Of a stretch of DNA of 49,253 bases, positions 8,964 through 21,642 are shown one piece after another; positions within the stretch are counted from its first letter, which is position 1; each line of letters starts with the position of its first letter. Under the pieces are notes generated by a model that worked only from the letters and a program-made list of their open reading frames with translations, did no database searches and was not told where the DNA came from. Position numbers and translations under genes: made by a program. Source of the stretch: Lachnospiraceae bacterium (GTDB lineage: Bacteria > Bacillota > Clostridia > Lachnospirales > Lachnospiraceae); NCBI GenBank assembly GCA_017509985.1, contig JAFWOE010000052.1, forward strand, positions 1 to 49,253. The letters are read 5' to 3'.

Positions 8964-9479
8964 ATGGATTTCCTTGAACTGGCAAAAGACAGATATTCTG
9001 TCCGTAAATTTGAGGACAGACCGGTTGAAAAAGAAAAGCTCGACTATATCCTGGAAGCCGGAAACGTGGCTCCGACTGCAAAAAATCTCCAGCCCCAGAG
9101 GATCTATGTCCTGCAGAGCGTAGAAGCGCTTCAGAAAATAAACGAACTGTCACCGTGTGTTTTCGGAGCAAAGACCGTTCTCGTATTCGCCTACAACACC
9201 GATGAAGAATGGCAGAACCCGCTGGAAGCCGGCGTTCACTCCGGTGTTGAAGACGTCAGCATTGTCGCGACCCATGTCATGCTTGCGGCGGCCAGCATCG
9301 GCCTGGGCACCTGCTGGTGCAACTATTTCCCAAACACCAAACTGGAGGAAGCCCTGGGCCTTCCCTCAAATGAAAAGACCGTCCTCTTTATGCCTGTCGG
9401 CTATATCGCCGAAGGAAGCGTTCCCAGTGTGAATCACTCAGCCGTAAAAGAGATCGGCGAAACGGTTAAATACATCTGA
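8964..9479 (+). CDS. Nitroreductase-family FMN oxidoreductase
   Basis: This 171-residue protein belongs to the nitroreductase superfamily, which uses FMN and NAD(P)H to reduce nitro compounds, quinones or flavins. Typical features are the N-terminal RYSVRKFEDRPVEKEKLDYIL with the FMN phosphate-binding Arg residues, APTAKNLQPQR, and the GLGTCWCNYF segment near the cofactor. The short length fits the compact anaerobic-type members. The substrate cannot be predicted. It has its own promoter and ends 8 bases from the convergent comF gene. Confidence 0.88.
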   Translation: MDFLELAKDRYSVRKFEDRPVEKEKLDYILEAGNVAPTAKNLQPQRIYVLQSVEALQKINELSPCVFGAKTVLVFAYNTDEEWQNPLEAGVHSGVEDVSIVATHVMLAAASIGLGTCWCNYFPNTKLEEALGLPSNEKTVLFMPVGYIAEGSVPSVNHSAVKEIGETVKYI

Positions 9480-9487
9480 AAACAGGT

Positions 9488-10183
9488 TCATTCATCCACG
9501 CAGAGGCAGAGAGCATAGACTTTTTCTGCCCCTGCTTTTTTTAATTCTTCCGCACAGGCATCCAGCGTGCTTCCCGTAGTAAGGATATCGTCAATGAGAA
9601 GGACTGTTCCCGGGACAGACCGGCTTCTTTCGCACCGGAAAGCCTTTGCAACATTCTTCTGTCTTTCGGTCCGGTCCAGTTCCGTCTGCGGTTTCGTCCG
9701 CTTTCTGCGGATCAGCAGCTTTTCGTCGAAAGGAAGCTCCCATTCCGATGAAAGGATCCGGGCGATCAGGGCAGACTGGTTGTATCCGCGCTTTCTTTTC
9801 CGGGCAGGATGCACCGGTACCGGAACGATCAGTTCCGGCTTCCACAGCCGGATCTTCTCCGCCGCATAGACCGCCATAGAGCGCGCAAAGAATTCCGCAT
9901 ACTCCGCCCTGCCGGAGTATTTGAAGCGCAGGACGGATCTTCTCATTTCATCCCGGTACTCATAGGGTGAGACCGACTGTTCAAAAGCATGCCTGCGTTC
10001 CGCGCAGGTTTTGCAGAGAAGGACTCCTTCCTCCGTGGGGCGTCCGCACTTCCGGCACACCGGACCCCGGATAAAACGGACCGCATCCCGGCAGTCCGTA
10101 CAGACGTAGAGTTCCTTTTTTCCCAGCAATCCGTCGCAGATCGCGCAGCGGCGCGGATAAAGCAGTTCCGCGGCATTGCTCAT
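9488..10183 (-). CDS. comF: ComF-family amidophosphoribosyltransferase-like protein
   Basis: This is a ComF homologue of 231 residues. The N-terminal part carries four pairs of cysteines (C13/C16, C28/C31, C43/C46, C57/C60) that fit two zinc ribbons. The C-terminal part is a phosphoribosyltransferase fold with the PRPP-binding motif VLLIDDILTTGST. ComF acts in DNA uptake in naturally competent bacteria, working with single-stranded DNA and helicases, but is also widespread in species not known to be competent. It follows recD2 by about 80 bases, with AGGAGG before the ATG. Confidence 0.9.
   Translation of the reverse strand: MSNAAELLYPRRCAICDGLLGKKELYVCTDCRDAVRFIRGPVCRKCGRPTEEGVLLCKTCAERRHAFEQSVSPYEYRDEMRRSVLRFKYSGRAEYAEFFARSMAVYAAEKIRLWKPELIVPVPVHPARKRKRGYNQSALIARILSSEWELPFDEKLLIRRKRTKPQTELDRTERQKNVAKAFRCERSRSVPGTVLLIDDILTTGSTLDACAEELKKAGAEKVYALCLCVDE
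9500..9542 (+). terminator. Nitroreductase terminator nested inside comF
   Basis: On the plus strand GCAG-A-GGCAGA pairs with TCTGCC-C-CTGC across a 14-base loop, followed by seven T. It serves the plus-strand nitroreductase but lies wholly within the last codons of the convergent comF gene. Confidence 0.6.
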
Positions 10184-10264
10184 AAGGCATCCCTCCTTTC
10201 GTATGCCAAACAGACCGGCAGCCCGAAGGCCCCGGCAGTCTTTTGTTAAATCTTACATGGAATT

Positions 10265-12487
10265 CTACTGCCGAAGAGAAGCCAGCATATCGGCCAGGGT
10301 GGAAAACCGCATCTCTTCCCTTTTGTTGCGGATGCAGTAATCCAGCGTCTCCGGACTTCCCAGCAGGATCACGCACTTCTGGGCCCGGGTCACGGCAGTA
10401 TAGATCAGATTTCGGGTCAGCAGGATCTGCGGAGCGTCTAGCAGCGGTATGACGACCGCGGGATACTCGCTCCCCTGCGATTTATGAACCGTCACGGCAT
10501 AGGCGAGTTCCAGCTCGTCCAGCTGTGAGAAAGAATAATCGACGTATTTATTATCCTCAAAAACGACGGTAACCGTCTGGTCGAACGGACGGATGGTTTC
10601 GATCGTCCCGATATCCCCGTTGAAAACTCCTTCCCCGTGGGAAGAAACGATCCCGAACAGGCCGCGGATCTCCCAGCAGAGCTGATAGTCGTTCCGGATC
10701 TGCATGACTTTGTCGCCTTCGCGGAAGCATCCGGTCGGAGTCTCTTTTTCGTGCTTGTCTTCCGACGGAGGGTTCAGGTACTTCTGCATAATGATATTCA
10801 GGTTTTCCACACCAAGCACCCCTTTTCGCATCGGTGTGATAACCTGGACATCTTTCATTTCCGAGCCGGTGTATTTCGGCAGCTTTTCGGATACGAGTGT
10901 GATCACCGCCTTCTGGATCACGCGGTAATCCTTTCTTTCCAGAAAGAAGAAGTCTTTGCTTGAATTGTCCAGCCGGACCTTCTCTCCGTTCTTGATCCTG
11001 TGTGCATTGACAATGATATCGCTCTGTGCGGCCTGCCGGAAGATCCGGTTCAGGAGGATCGTTTCAAAGCAGCCGGAGGCGATCAGATCGGACAGGACCT
11101 TGCCGGGACCGACAGAAGGAAGCTGGTTCATGTCACCCACCAGGATCAGGCGCGTTCCCGGAAGCAGCGCCTCCAAAAGCGAATGCATCAGGAAGATATC
11201 CACCATTGAGACTTCATCGATGATCACGACATCGGCCTCCAGCGGGTTGTCTTTGTTCCGGGTGAAACGGATGTGAAGATCGTCGTTGGACGGATCGCCC
11301 GTGATCTCCAGCAGCCGGTGGATCGTCGAAGCGCGGAAGCCCGTGGCCTCCTCCATCCGCTTTGCTGCCCTGCCGGTCGGTGCCGCAAGCGCGATCTCGC
11401 AGTCCTCCGCCATAAAATAACGGATCATGGTATTGATCGTCGTTGTCTTTCCGGTACCGGGTCCGCCGGTCAGGATGAAGACACCGTGCCGTGCGGCCCT
11501 GATGACCGCATCGGTTTGCAGCTCGTCCGGTTCGACCGGAGAAGTTTTTGCGATCTTTTTCAGTTTCTTCCGGATGTCATTCTCATCCGCTTCGAATTCG
11601 ACGTTCAGCTCCGAAAGTCTGCGGGCTGTATCCAGTTCTGTATAGTACGCCGAATCCTGATAAACGATCGTTCCGTACTTTTCATCTCTTTTGCGGATGA
11701 TCTTTCCTGAAATGGAAAGCTCGTCCAGCGCTTCATCCACCAGGATGTTTTCCACGGCCAGGATCGCAAGTGCGTCTTCTTTCAGTTTTTCTTCCGGGAG
11801 AAACATGTGGCCGTCCGCCAGGGCGCGCCCGAGGGTATAGACGATCCCGCAGGAAAGACGGAATGGTGAAACACGGCTGATGCCGGCTTTTTCGGCAATG
11901 AGGTCCGCTGTTTTAAAACCGATCCCCGGAATATCGTCGATCAGCTGGTAGGGGTTGTCCCGAAGTATCGAATACACCGATTCCCCGTAAAGCTGATAGA
12001 TCTTCATGGACATGTTCTGCGAAATACCGTAACCCGAAAGAAAGATCATCGCATCGCGGACCTGCGAACGCTCCACGATCTGCGCGGAAATATCACAGGC
12101 CTTGTTTTCACTGATGCCCTTGACTTCAGCGAGCCGTTCCGGCTCCTCTTCGATGATCCGGAGCGTATCTTCTCCAAACCGTTTTATGATCCTGGAAGCC
12201 AGCGCCGGTCCGACGCCTTTTACCGCTCCGCTGGAAAGATAGCGCTCCAGGGCGCGAAGGTCACCGGGAATCGCCGTATGGCAGGATGTGACGCGGAACT
12301 GTTCCCCGTAGAGGGGATGGATCGTCTCCTCCCCTTCCATTTCGACAAATTCACCCTCGCTGATCGAAACGATCAGCCCGGTGCATGTGACAGGCTTTTT
12401 ATTGACAACGGTTTCGAAAACTGTGTAACCGTTCTCTTCGTTCCTGTAGATGATATGTTCGACATATCCTTCAAGATGTTCGCTCAT
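10265..12487 (-). CDS. recD2: RecD2-type 5'-3' DNA helicase
   Basis: RecD2 is the stand-alone relative of RecD found in bacteria that lack RecBCD, and acts in repair and replication fork maintenance. This 740-residue protein has an N-terminal OB-like region and helix-hairpin-helix repeats (GVGPALASRI, VKGISENKA, IPGIGFKTA, up to about residue 200). Superfamily 1 helicase motifs follow: Walker A GGPGTGKTTT (341-350), DEVSMVD, GDMNQLPSVGPG, and the C-terminal YAVTVHKSQGSEYP and YTAVTRAQK. Its ATG overlaps the stop codon of the mreB homologue in a TAATG arrangement. Confidence 0.94.
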   Translation of the reverse strand: MSEHLEGYVEHIIYRNEENGYTVFETVVNKKPVTCTGLIVSISEGEFVEMEGEETIHPLYGEQFRVTSCHTAIPGDLRALERYLSSGAVKGVGPALASRIIKRFGEDTLRIIEEEPERLAEVKGISENKACDISAQIVERSQVRDAMIFLSGYGISQNMSMKIYQLYGESVYSILRDNPYQLIDDIPGIGFKTADLIAEKAGISRVSPFRLSCGIVYTLGRALADGHMFLPEEKLKEDALAILAVENILVDEALDELSISGKIIRKRDEKYGTIVYQDSAYYTELDTARRLSELNVEFEADENDIRKKLKKIAKTSPVEPDELQTDAVIRAARHGVFILTGGPGTGKTTTINTMIRYFMAEDCEIALAAPTGRAAKRMEEATGFRASTIHRLLEITGDPSNDDLHIRFTRNKDNPLEADVVIIDEVSMVDIFLMHSLLEALLPGTRLILVGDMNQLPSVGPGKVLSDLIASGCFETILLNRIFRQAAQSDIIVNAHRIKNGEKVRLDNSSKDFFFLERKDYRVIQKAVITLVSEKLPKYTGSEMKDVQVITPMRKGVLGVENLNIIMQKYLNPPSEDKHEKETPTGCFREGDKVMQIRNDYQLCWEIRGLFGIVSSHGEGVFNGDIGTIETIRPFDQTVTVVFEDNKYVDYSFSQLDELELAYAVTVHKSQGSEYPAVVIPLLDAPQILLTRNLIYTAVTRAQKCVILLGSPETLDYCIRNKREEMRFSTLADMLASLRQ

Positions 12488-13470
12488 TATTCATCAATAA
12501 CCTGAAGATATCTCGCCGTGCCCAGAGCCGTACAGGAAGCCGGATTTTCCGCCGTAACGGCAAAAATCCCTGTTCTGCGCGTGATCGCCTCCTCGACTCC
12601 GCGAAGCAGGGTGCCTCCGCCCGTAAGGACGATGCCCCTTTTCTGGATATCCGTGGCGATCTCCGGCGTAGTCTGTTCGATTACATTGGCGACCGCATCC
12701 GCCAGCCGGTTTCCGGTCTCCTGAAGCGGCTCGACCAGTTCGAAAGAAGAAAGCATGACCTTTCCGGGAAGGCCGCTGAAAACGTTCCTTCCTTTGATCT
12801 CCATAAACTTCTCTTCTTTGTGGGGCCAGGCATAACCGATGCTCTTCTTTACATTCTCGGCTGTCTGTTCGCCGATGAAAATCAGGTGATTTTTACGGAC
12901 AAAACGTATGATCGCTTCGGTAAACGCATTCCCGCCGATCGGGATCGACGCTGAGGCAACCGTATCGCCCAGAGAAATGACCGCAATATCCGTCGTGCCG
13001 CCGCCGATATCCACAACCATGTTTCCGGCCGCCTTGGATATATCCAGACCCGCACCGACTGCTGCCGCTGCCGCGCTTTCCACGGTATATACGTCTTTGG
13101 CACCCGCCTGGTAAGCTGCTTCCTTTACCGCCCGGCGCTCTACGTCCGTTGTCCGGGCAGGTACGGCAATTACGATACGGGGCTTCAGGAAGCCTCGGTG
13201 TCCGATGGCTTTCCGTATGAAATACCGGAGAAGGTATTCGGTCATAACGTAATCCGAGATAACGCCGTCCCGCAGAGGCATGATCGCCGAAACATTTCCC
13301 GGGGTACGCCCGATCATAGAGGCAGCCTCCGCTCCGCAGGCCTTGATCTTTTCTTCGTCCCTGTCATACGCAATAACGGCCGGCTCTTTGATGATAATGC
13401 CCTTGCCCTTAATATATACCACGATATTGGTTGTACCGAGGTCGATACCGATATCCGCAGCTTTGATCAT
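12487..13470 (-). CDS. MreB/Mbl-family actin-like rod shape protein
   Basis: MreB homologues form membrane-bound filaments that direct cell-wall elongation. The actin-fold ATP-binding motifs are clear: IGIDLGTTNIVVYIKGKG at the N terminus, VVDIGGGTTDIAVIS in the middle, and GIVLTGGGTLLRGVEE near the C terminus. The 327-residue length is slightly below the usual 335-345. No mreC or mreD follows, which favours an Mbl- or MreBH-like paralogue over the main mreBCD copy. Instead it is coupled to recD2 through a TAATG overlap. Confidence 0.9.
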   Translation of the reverse strand: MIKAADIGIDLGTTNIVVYIKGKGIIIKEPAVIAYDRDEEKIKACGAEAASMIGRTPGNVSAIMPLRDGVISDYVMTEYLLRYFIRKAIGHRGFLKPRIVIAVPARTTDVERRAVKEAAYQAGAKDVYTVESAAAAAVGAGLDISKAAGNMVVDIGGGTTDIAVISLGDTVASASIPIGGNAFTEAIIRFVRKNHLIFIGEQTAENVKKSIGYAWPHKEEKFMEIKGRNVFSGLPGKVMLSSFELVEPLQETGNRLADAVANVIEQTTPEIATDIQKRGIVLTGGGTLLRGVEEAITRRTGIFAVTAENPASCTALGTARYLQVIDE

Positions 13471-13518
13471 TTCAGTGTTCTCCTGTTCCGGAATACCCTT
13501 CTTCTTTTCATTTCCAAA

Positions 13519-16368
<2,850 letters not shown>

Positions 16369-16397
16369 TATTTCTCTTGATCCGTACGGTCTCTGCG

Positions 16398-17531
16398 TTA
16401 CAGCAGATCCGCAAATATGGTATTGGAAACAAAGATCCCTTCTTCCGAAAGAAAGATCCTGTCATTTTCTTTTTTTATCAGCCCGAGGGACAGGTATTTC
16501 TCCATCGGTCTTCCGTACTCTTCCGTCAGGTCCCGGCCGAACCGGCTTGTAAACTCTTCCGCAGAGATCCCTTCCGTCATCCGCAGGCCGAGGATCAGGA
16601 ATTCACTCATCCGGTCATGAAGGTCCAGTTCTTCTTCAACGGTCCGGATCTTCTCCGGTGATTCCGAATTCCGGAAATATTCCTCCATGGAGGAAGTGTT
16701 CCGGTATCGTCTGTTCTTCATCAGCGAGGCCGCACCGAGGCCGAGGCCCAGGTACTCCACGCCGGTCCAGTATCCGACGTTATGGATACACTCTTTCCCG
16801 GGACGCGCATAATTGGAGATTTCATACCGATGCAGGCCGAAACGATCCAGGATCTCTCCCGCGGCATAAAACATATCCCGGTATTCTTCTTCATCCGGGA
16901 AATCCAGAAATGCCCTGTTTTCAAACAGCGGCGTGCCTTCCTCGAGGATCAGGCTGTAGGCAGAAAGGTGCTCCGGTCCGAGCAGGGCAGCTGTTTCTAA
17001 ATCTTCCTTCCAGTCTTTGAGACTCTGTCCCGGAAGCGCGAAGATCATATCCAGACTGATATTCTCAAATCCTGCCCTGCGCGCATCATCATAGCACTTC
17101 CGGATCTCTGCAGAGCCGTGGATCCTGCCGATCGTTTTCAGCAGCGGATCCTGAAAGCTCTGGGCTCCGATACTGAGCCGGCTGATCCCCATGGACCTCA
17201 GGGCAGAAAGCATTTCCCTGTCCGTCGTCCCGGGGTTGCACTCCAGGGTGATCTCCGCCTTCTGATCAATATCCGCGCAGCGGAACAGCATTTCCAGGAT
17301 CGAAGCCAGCTGCCCGGTCTCCAGCACGGAAGGAGTGCCGCCGCCGATAAAGACCGAACGGATCCTTTTTCCGCGGAGTTCCGTGCAGGCTGCCGCGATC
17401 TCGTGAGTCAGCGCCGAAACATACCGTTTCCTTGTTCCTTCGTCCGAGGCGAACGAAAGGAAATCACAGTAGGCACACTTTCGTATGCAGAAAGGTATGT
17501 GAATGTAGATCTCTGCTTCTTTATTCGTCAT
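16398..17531 (-). CDS. hemW: HemW-like radical SAM protein
   Basis: HemW is a radical SAM protein related to coproporphyrinogen dehydrogenase HemN but acting as a heme chaperone in characterised cases. The cluster motif is C15, C19, C22 in [14 protein letters not shown], preceded by the IYIHIPF signature, and GGGTPS and LECNPGT are present. The length of 377 residues matches HemW; HemN is longer. Its start overlaps the lepA stop by 11 bases, an order (lepA-hemW) common in Bacillota. Oxygen-independent coproporphyrinogen oxidase is the older name and is less likely as function. Confidence 0.92.
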   Translation of the reverse strand: MTNKEAEIYIHIPFCIRKCAYCDFLSFASDEGTRKRYVSALTHEIAAACTELRGKRIRSVFIGGGTPSVLETGQLASILEMLFRCADIDQKAEITLECNPGTTDREMLSALRSMGISRLSIGAQSFQDPLLKTIGRIHGSAEIRKCYDDARRAGFENISLDMIFALPGQSLKDWKEDLETAALLGPEHLSAYSLILEEGTPLFENRAFLDFPDEEEYRDMFYAAGEILDRFGLHRYEISNYARPGKECIHNVGYWTGVEYLGLGLGAASLMKNRRYRNTSSMEEYFRNSESPEKIRTVEEELDLHDRMSEFLILGLRMTEGISAEEFTSRFGRDLTEEYGRPMEKYLSLGLIKKENDRIFLSEEGIFVSNTIFADLL

Positions 17532-19335
17532 CCAGTTTCAGCACCGCCATAAAGGCTTTCTGCGGGATCTCCACATTGCCGATCTGCCTCATGCGCTTCT
17601 TGCCTTCTTTCTGCTTTTCCAGCAGCTTTTTCTTTCGTGAGATATCGCCGCCGTAGCATTTTGCAAGGACATCCTTGCGGAGCGCCTTGACGGTCTCACG
17701 GGCAATGATCTTGGAACCGATGGCCGCCTGGATCGGGATCTCAAACAGCTGTCTCGGAATCTCCGCCTTCAGTTTTTCACACATTTTCCGGCCGCGCTCA
17801 TAGGCCGACCCTTCATATACGATAAACGAAAGAGCGTCGACTTCTTCCCTGTTGACCAGGATATCCAGCTTGACGAGCGGACTTCTCTGGTAACCCTTCA
17901 GCTCATAATCAAAGGACGCATAACCTCTGGAGCGGGATTTCAGCGCATCGAAGAAATCGTAGATGATCTCATTAAGCGGCAGTACGTATTTCAGCACGGC
18001 ACGTGTCTTTTCAATGTATTCCATCCCGAGATACTGGCCGCGTCTTTCTTCGCACAGCTGCATGATCGGCCCGACAAATTCAGTCGTGACCATGATCTCC
18101 GCATCCACTACCGGCTCTTCCATGTAGTCGATCTCGGAAGGATCCGGAAGATTCGTAGGATTGGTCAGGTCGATGCAGGTCCCGTCCGTCTTATATACTT
18201 TGTAAACAACCGACGGGGCCGTCGTGATCAGGTCCAGATTATATTCACGCTCCAGCCTTTCTTCGATGATCTCCAGATGAAGGAGCCCCAGAAAGCCGCA
18301 GCGGAAGCCAAACCCAAGCGCTACGGACGTCTCATTTTCATAGAACAGCGAGGCGTCGTTCAGCTGCAGTTTTTCCAGCGCGTCCCGCAGGTCCTGATAC
18401 TTGGAGCCGTCGGCGGGAAAAATGCCGCAGTAGACCATCGGGGTGACCTTCTTATATCCGGGCAGCGGAGCAGCGCAGGGCCGGTCGTTGTCCGTAACGG
18501 TATCGCCGACCTGTGTATCGGAAACATTCTTGATGCTGGCTGTGATATAACCGACCATTCCGGCAGAAAGCTCCTCGCAGGGGATCATCCGGCCGGGGCC
18601 GAAATAACCGACCTCCACGACCTCTTCTACCGCGCCGGTAGCCATCATCCGGATATTCGTGCCTTTCCGGACCGTTCCGTCCATGATACGGCAGGAAATG
18701 ATAACACCCTTATAGGAATCATACACGGAATCGAAGATCAGGGCGGAAAGCGGCGCGGAAGCATCTCCTGACGGCGCCGGAATCTTCTGCACGATGTCTT
18801 CCAGCACGGCTTCGATGTTGATGCCGCGCTTTGCGGAGATCTGCGGTGCATCAGCCGCTTCGAGCCCGATGACGTCTTCGATCTCGTTCACGACTCTCTC
18901 CGGATCTGCCGAAGGAAGGTCGATCTTGTTGATCACCGGGAAGACTTCCAGGTCGTGGTCCAGTGCCAGATACACGTTGGCAAGAGTCTGGGCCTCAATG
19001 CCCTGCGCGGCATCGACCACAAGGATGGCACCGTCGCAGGCCGCCAGGCTCCGGGACACTTCATAATTGAAATCCACATGTCCGGGGGTATCGATCAGGT
19101 TGAGGATATACTCCTCCCCGTTCTCTGCTTTGTATACCGTCCGGACCGCCTGCGCCTTAATGGTGATCCCGCGCTCCCGTTCCAGCTCCATGTTGTCCAG
19201 AACCTGTTCCGACATTTCACGCTGCGTCAGAAGACCGGTCATTTCGATGATGCGGTCTGCCAGCGTGGATTTGCCGTGGTCGATATGCGCAATAATGCAA
19301 AAATTTCTGATATGACTCTGATCTGTATTTGCCAA
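17521..19335 (-). CDS. lepA: Elongation factor 4 (LepA), ribosomal GTPase
   Basis: LepA is a translational GTPase related to EF-G that affects ribosome assembly and back-translocation. The GTPase motifs are intact: AHIDHGKST (16-24), the DTPGHVDF motif and NKIDLP. The C-terminal domain specific to LepA is present ([20 protein letters not shown], and [18 protein letters not shown]). The length of 604 residues is normal. It is followed by hemW with an 11-base overlap and preceded by the terminator of the EF-G-like gene. Confidence 0.96.
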   Translation of the reverse strand: MANTDQSHIRNFCIIAHIDHGKSTLADRIIEMTGLLTQREMSEQVLDNMELERERGITIKAQAVRTVYKAENGEEYILNLIDTPGHVDFNYEVSRSLAACDGAILVVDAAQGIEAQTLANVYLALDHDLEVFPVINKIDLPSADPERVVNEIEDVIGLEAADAPQISAKRGINIEAVLEDIVQKIPAPSGDASAPLSALIFDSVYDSYKGVIISCRIMDGTVRKGTNIRMMATGAVEEVVEVGYFGPGRMIPCEELSAGMVGYITASIKNVSDTQVGDTVTDNDRPCAAPLPGYKKVTPMVYCGIFPADGSKYQDLRDALEKLQLNDASLFYENETSVALGFGFRCGFLGLLHLEIIEERLEREYNLDLITTAPSVVYKVYKTDGTCIDLTNPTNLPDPSEIDYMEEPVVDAEIMVTTEFVGPIMQLCEERRGQYLGMEYIEKTRAVLKYVLPLNEIIYDFFDALKSRSRGYASFDYELKGYQRSPLVKLDILVNREEVDALSFIVYEGSAYERGRKMCEKLKAEIPRQLFEIPIQAAIGSKIIARETVKALRKDVLAKCYGGDISRKKKLLEKQKEGKKRMRQIGNVEIPQKAFMAVLKLDDE

Positions 19336-19349
19336 ATCGGTTTCCTCTT

Positions 19350-19375
19350 AAAACGGGGACGCGTTCGCGCCCCCG
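19350..19375 (-). terminator. Terminator between EF-G-like gene and lepA
   Basis: On the minus strand CGGGGGCG and CGTCCCCG (one G-T pair) enclose CGAACG, followed by TTTT. It lies between the end of the EF-G-like gene and the start of lepA and may give only partial termination. Confidence 0.7.
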
Positions 19376-19399
19376 CTGTTGGTCTTTAAAGTTCTGTGA

Positions 19400-21475
19400 T
19401 CACTCTTCTGCTTCCTTCAGGCTCGCTCTTGCTGCGATCTCTTTTTCCTGAACATCGCCGGGCGCCTGTTCGTATCTGCAGAATTCATACTCGTAATCTC
19501 CGGAACCGCCGGTCATGGAGCGAAGCGTGGTAGCATATCCGCTGATCTCCAGTTCGGGTACTTCCGCTTCGATGCAGGTCTTCCCGCTGCTGATGGGGTT
19601 CATTCCGAGTACGCGGCCGCGGCGCTTGTTCAGGTCACCCATAACATCGCCGGTGTATTTGTCCGGAACCATGACCTTAAGGGTAACGATCGGCTCCAGA
19701 AGTACCGGGCCGGCTTCCATAAAGCCTTTCTTGAAGGCCATGGAGGTCGCGGTCTTGAACGCCATTTCGGAGGAGTCTACCGGATGGTAGGATCCGTCAT
19801 AAAGCACGGCCTTGACTCCGACAACCGGATAAGAAGCCAGCGGGCCGGCTACAACTGCATCTGCAAGTCCTTTTTCAACTGCCGGGAAATAGTTCTTCGG
19901 AACGGATCCGCCGACAACTTCTTCTTCGAAGATGAACGGGGTCTCCATATCGCCGGAGGGCTCGAAACGCATCTTGACATGGCCGTACTGACCGTGTCCG
20001 CCGGATTGCTTTTTATACTTGGAATCCACATCGGATTTTTTGCGGATCGTCTCGCGGAAGGCGACTTTCGGCGCTTCCAGCTCAACAGCGACTTTATATC
20101 TTTCCTGAAGCTTGGAAATGATCACATCGATATGCTGGTCGCCGATGCCAAAGATCAGTGACTGACGATTTGCGGCGTCATTGACCAGTTTGATCGTATT
20201 GTCTTCCTGCATCAGCCTTGCAAGGCCCTGGGCGACTTTGTCCACTTCGCCCTTATTAACAGCCTTGTATGCCTTGGAAGTATACGGCTTGGCCAGTTCT
20301 ACGGGCTCGAAGGTGATCTGGTGTGCCTTAGTTGAAAGCGTGTCGCCTGTCTTTGCGTCGAGCTTTGCGATCGCACCGATATCGCCGGCATTCAGCTGCG
20401 GAACTTCGATCGGTTTGGAACCGCAGAGGACATAGAGCTTGGAAAGCTTGTCTTCTTTTTCAAGATTGGTATTGTAAAGGGCGTCGTCATTCTTGATCAC
20501 GCCGGAGCAGACCTTGATAAGGGAATACTTTCCGAGGAAAGGATCCACGATGGTCTTGAAAATGTAAGCGGACTTGTCTTTGGATACGTCATAATCGGCA
20601 TTGAACTCGCCGTTGCTGTCTTTTCCGGCCTTTTTGCATTTATCCGGGCTCGGGAAGTAGTCGACGATCGCGTTCATCAGGTTGGAAACGCCCAGAAGAG
20701 AGGTGGGGGCTCCGCAGGTAACGGGAACGAAGGATACGTCCGCAACGTTGATCTCGATCGCGGAACTGATCTCTTCTTCCGTAAACTCTTCGCCGGCAAA
20801 ATACTTCTCCATGAATTCTTCGGAAGATTCCGCTACCGACTCAAAGAGCTGATCATGGAACTGTTCCATAACAACTTCCAGATCTCCGGGGATCGCGGTC
20901 TCGACAAGTTCGCCCTTGTTTCCGAAGGAAAACGCTTTGTTGCGGATGACGCTGACAAAGCCCTTGAACCCGTCATCGCGGATCGGAAGGGACATCGGGG
21001 TGATCTTGCTGCCGTAGAATTCCTTCAGCTGGTCTACGATTCCTTTATAATCAACATCATTCTGATCCATGCCCGTAACATAGATCATTCTGGGAAGTTT
21101 GAACCGGTCGCAGAGTTCCCATGCTTTATGTGTACCGACCTGGATTCCGGCTTTTCCCGATACGACGATCACAGCCGCGTCGGCTGCGGAAGCAGCTTCC
21201 TGGGCTTCGCCTACGAAATCGAAAAATCCAGGAGCGTCGAGAACATTTATCTTCGTCTTTTTCCATTCAACAGGGATCAGAGAAGCAGAAATAGAGAACT
21301 TTCTTTTGATCTCCTCTTTGTCGAAATCGCTGATGGTGTTGCCGTCCGTTACCTTGCCAAGCCTGCTGGTGATCCCCGCAAGGTTCGCCATCGCTTCTAC
21401 AAGAGATGTTTTTCCGGCTCCGCCATGTCCGAGCAGTACGATATTTCTAATGTTTTCGCTTTTGTAAACATCCAT
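19400..21475 (-). CDS. EF-G-like translation factor with altered GTPase motifs
   Basis: This 691-residue protein has the full five-domain plan of elongation factor G, including the domain IV and V region (HGQYGHVKMRFEP, VMGDLNKRRGRVLGM). The GTPase centre departs from canonical EF-G. The P-loop reads GHGGAGKTS instead of GHIDAGKTT. The G3 motif is DAPGFFDF, so Phe84 stands where the catalytic His of DTPGHVDF is expected. The G4 motif reads TGMD instead of NKMD. It therefore belongs to a divergent EF-G paralogue group and is probably not the main translocase. It has its own promoter and is followed by a terminator. Confidence 0.85.
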   Translation of the reverse strand: MDVYKSENIRNIVLLGHGGAGKTSLVEAMANLAGITSRLGKVTDGNTISDFDKEEIKRKFSISASLIPVEWKKTKINVLDAPGFFDFVGEAQEAASAADAAVIVVSGKAGIQVGTHKAWELCDRFKLPRMIYVTGMDQNDVDYKGIVDQLKEFYGSKITPMSLPIRDDGFKGFVSVIRNKAFSFGNKGELVETAIPGDLEVVMEQFHDQLFESVAESSEEFMEKYFAGEEFTEEEISSAIEINVADVSFVPVTCGAPTSLLGVSNLMNAIVDYFPSPDKCKKAGKDSNGEFNADYDVSKDKSAYIFKTIVDPFLGKYSLIKVCSGVIKNDDALYNTNLEKEDKLSKLYVLCGSKPIEVPQLNAGDIGAIAKLDAKTGDTLSTKAHQITFEPVELAKPYTSKAYKAVNKGEVDKVAQGLARLMQEDNTIKLVNDAANRQSLIFGIGDQHIDVIISKLQERYKVAVELEAPKVAFRETIRKKSDVDSKYKKQSGGHGQYGHVKMRFEPSGDMETPFIFEEEVVGGSVPKNYFPAVEKGLADAVVAGPLASYPVVGVKAVLYDGSYHPVDSSEMAFKTATSMAFKKGFMEAGPVLLEPIVTLKVMVPDKYTGDVMGDLNKRRGRVLGMNPISSGKTCIEAEVPELEISGYATTLRSMTGGSGDYEYEFCRYEQAPGDVQEKEIAARASLKEAEE

Positions 21476-21512
21476 ATAAAAAGTCCTCCATAAAAAATTT
21501 CATAGCTTTATA

Positions 21513-21541
21513 ATTTTACTAAATAAATCGGTGTATGGCAA
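21513..21541 (-). promoter_or_regulatory. Promoter of the EF-G-like gene
   Basis: On the minus strand TTGCCA, a 17-base spacer and TAAAAT lie about 40 bases before the ATG, followed by the ribosome binding site TGGAGGA. Confidence 0.65.
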
Positions 21542-21577
21542 GAGGAATAAAAAAGAAAACAGGGAGGCTTACGACGC

Positions 21578-21605
21578 AAAAATCCGGCCTCTTTTCGAGG
21601 CCGGA
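21578..21605 (-). terminator. Thiolase terminator
   Basis: On the minus strand TCCGGCCTC-GAAAA-GAGGCCGGA is followed by TTTTT. This strong terminator ends the thiolase transcript. Confidence 0.92.
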
Positions 21606-21642
21606 CCGCTGTTTTTCTTATACAGAAATGACACGTCTGGAA

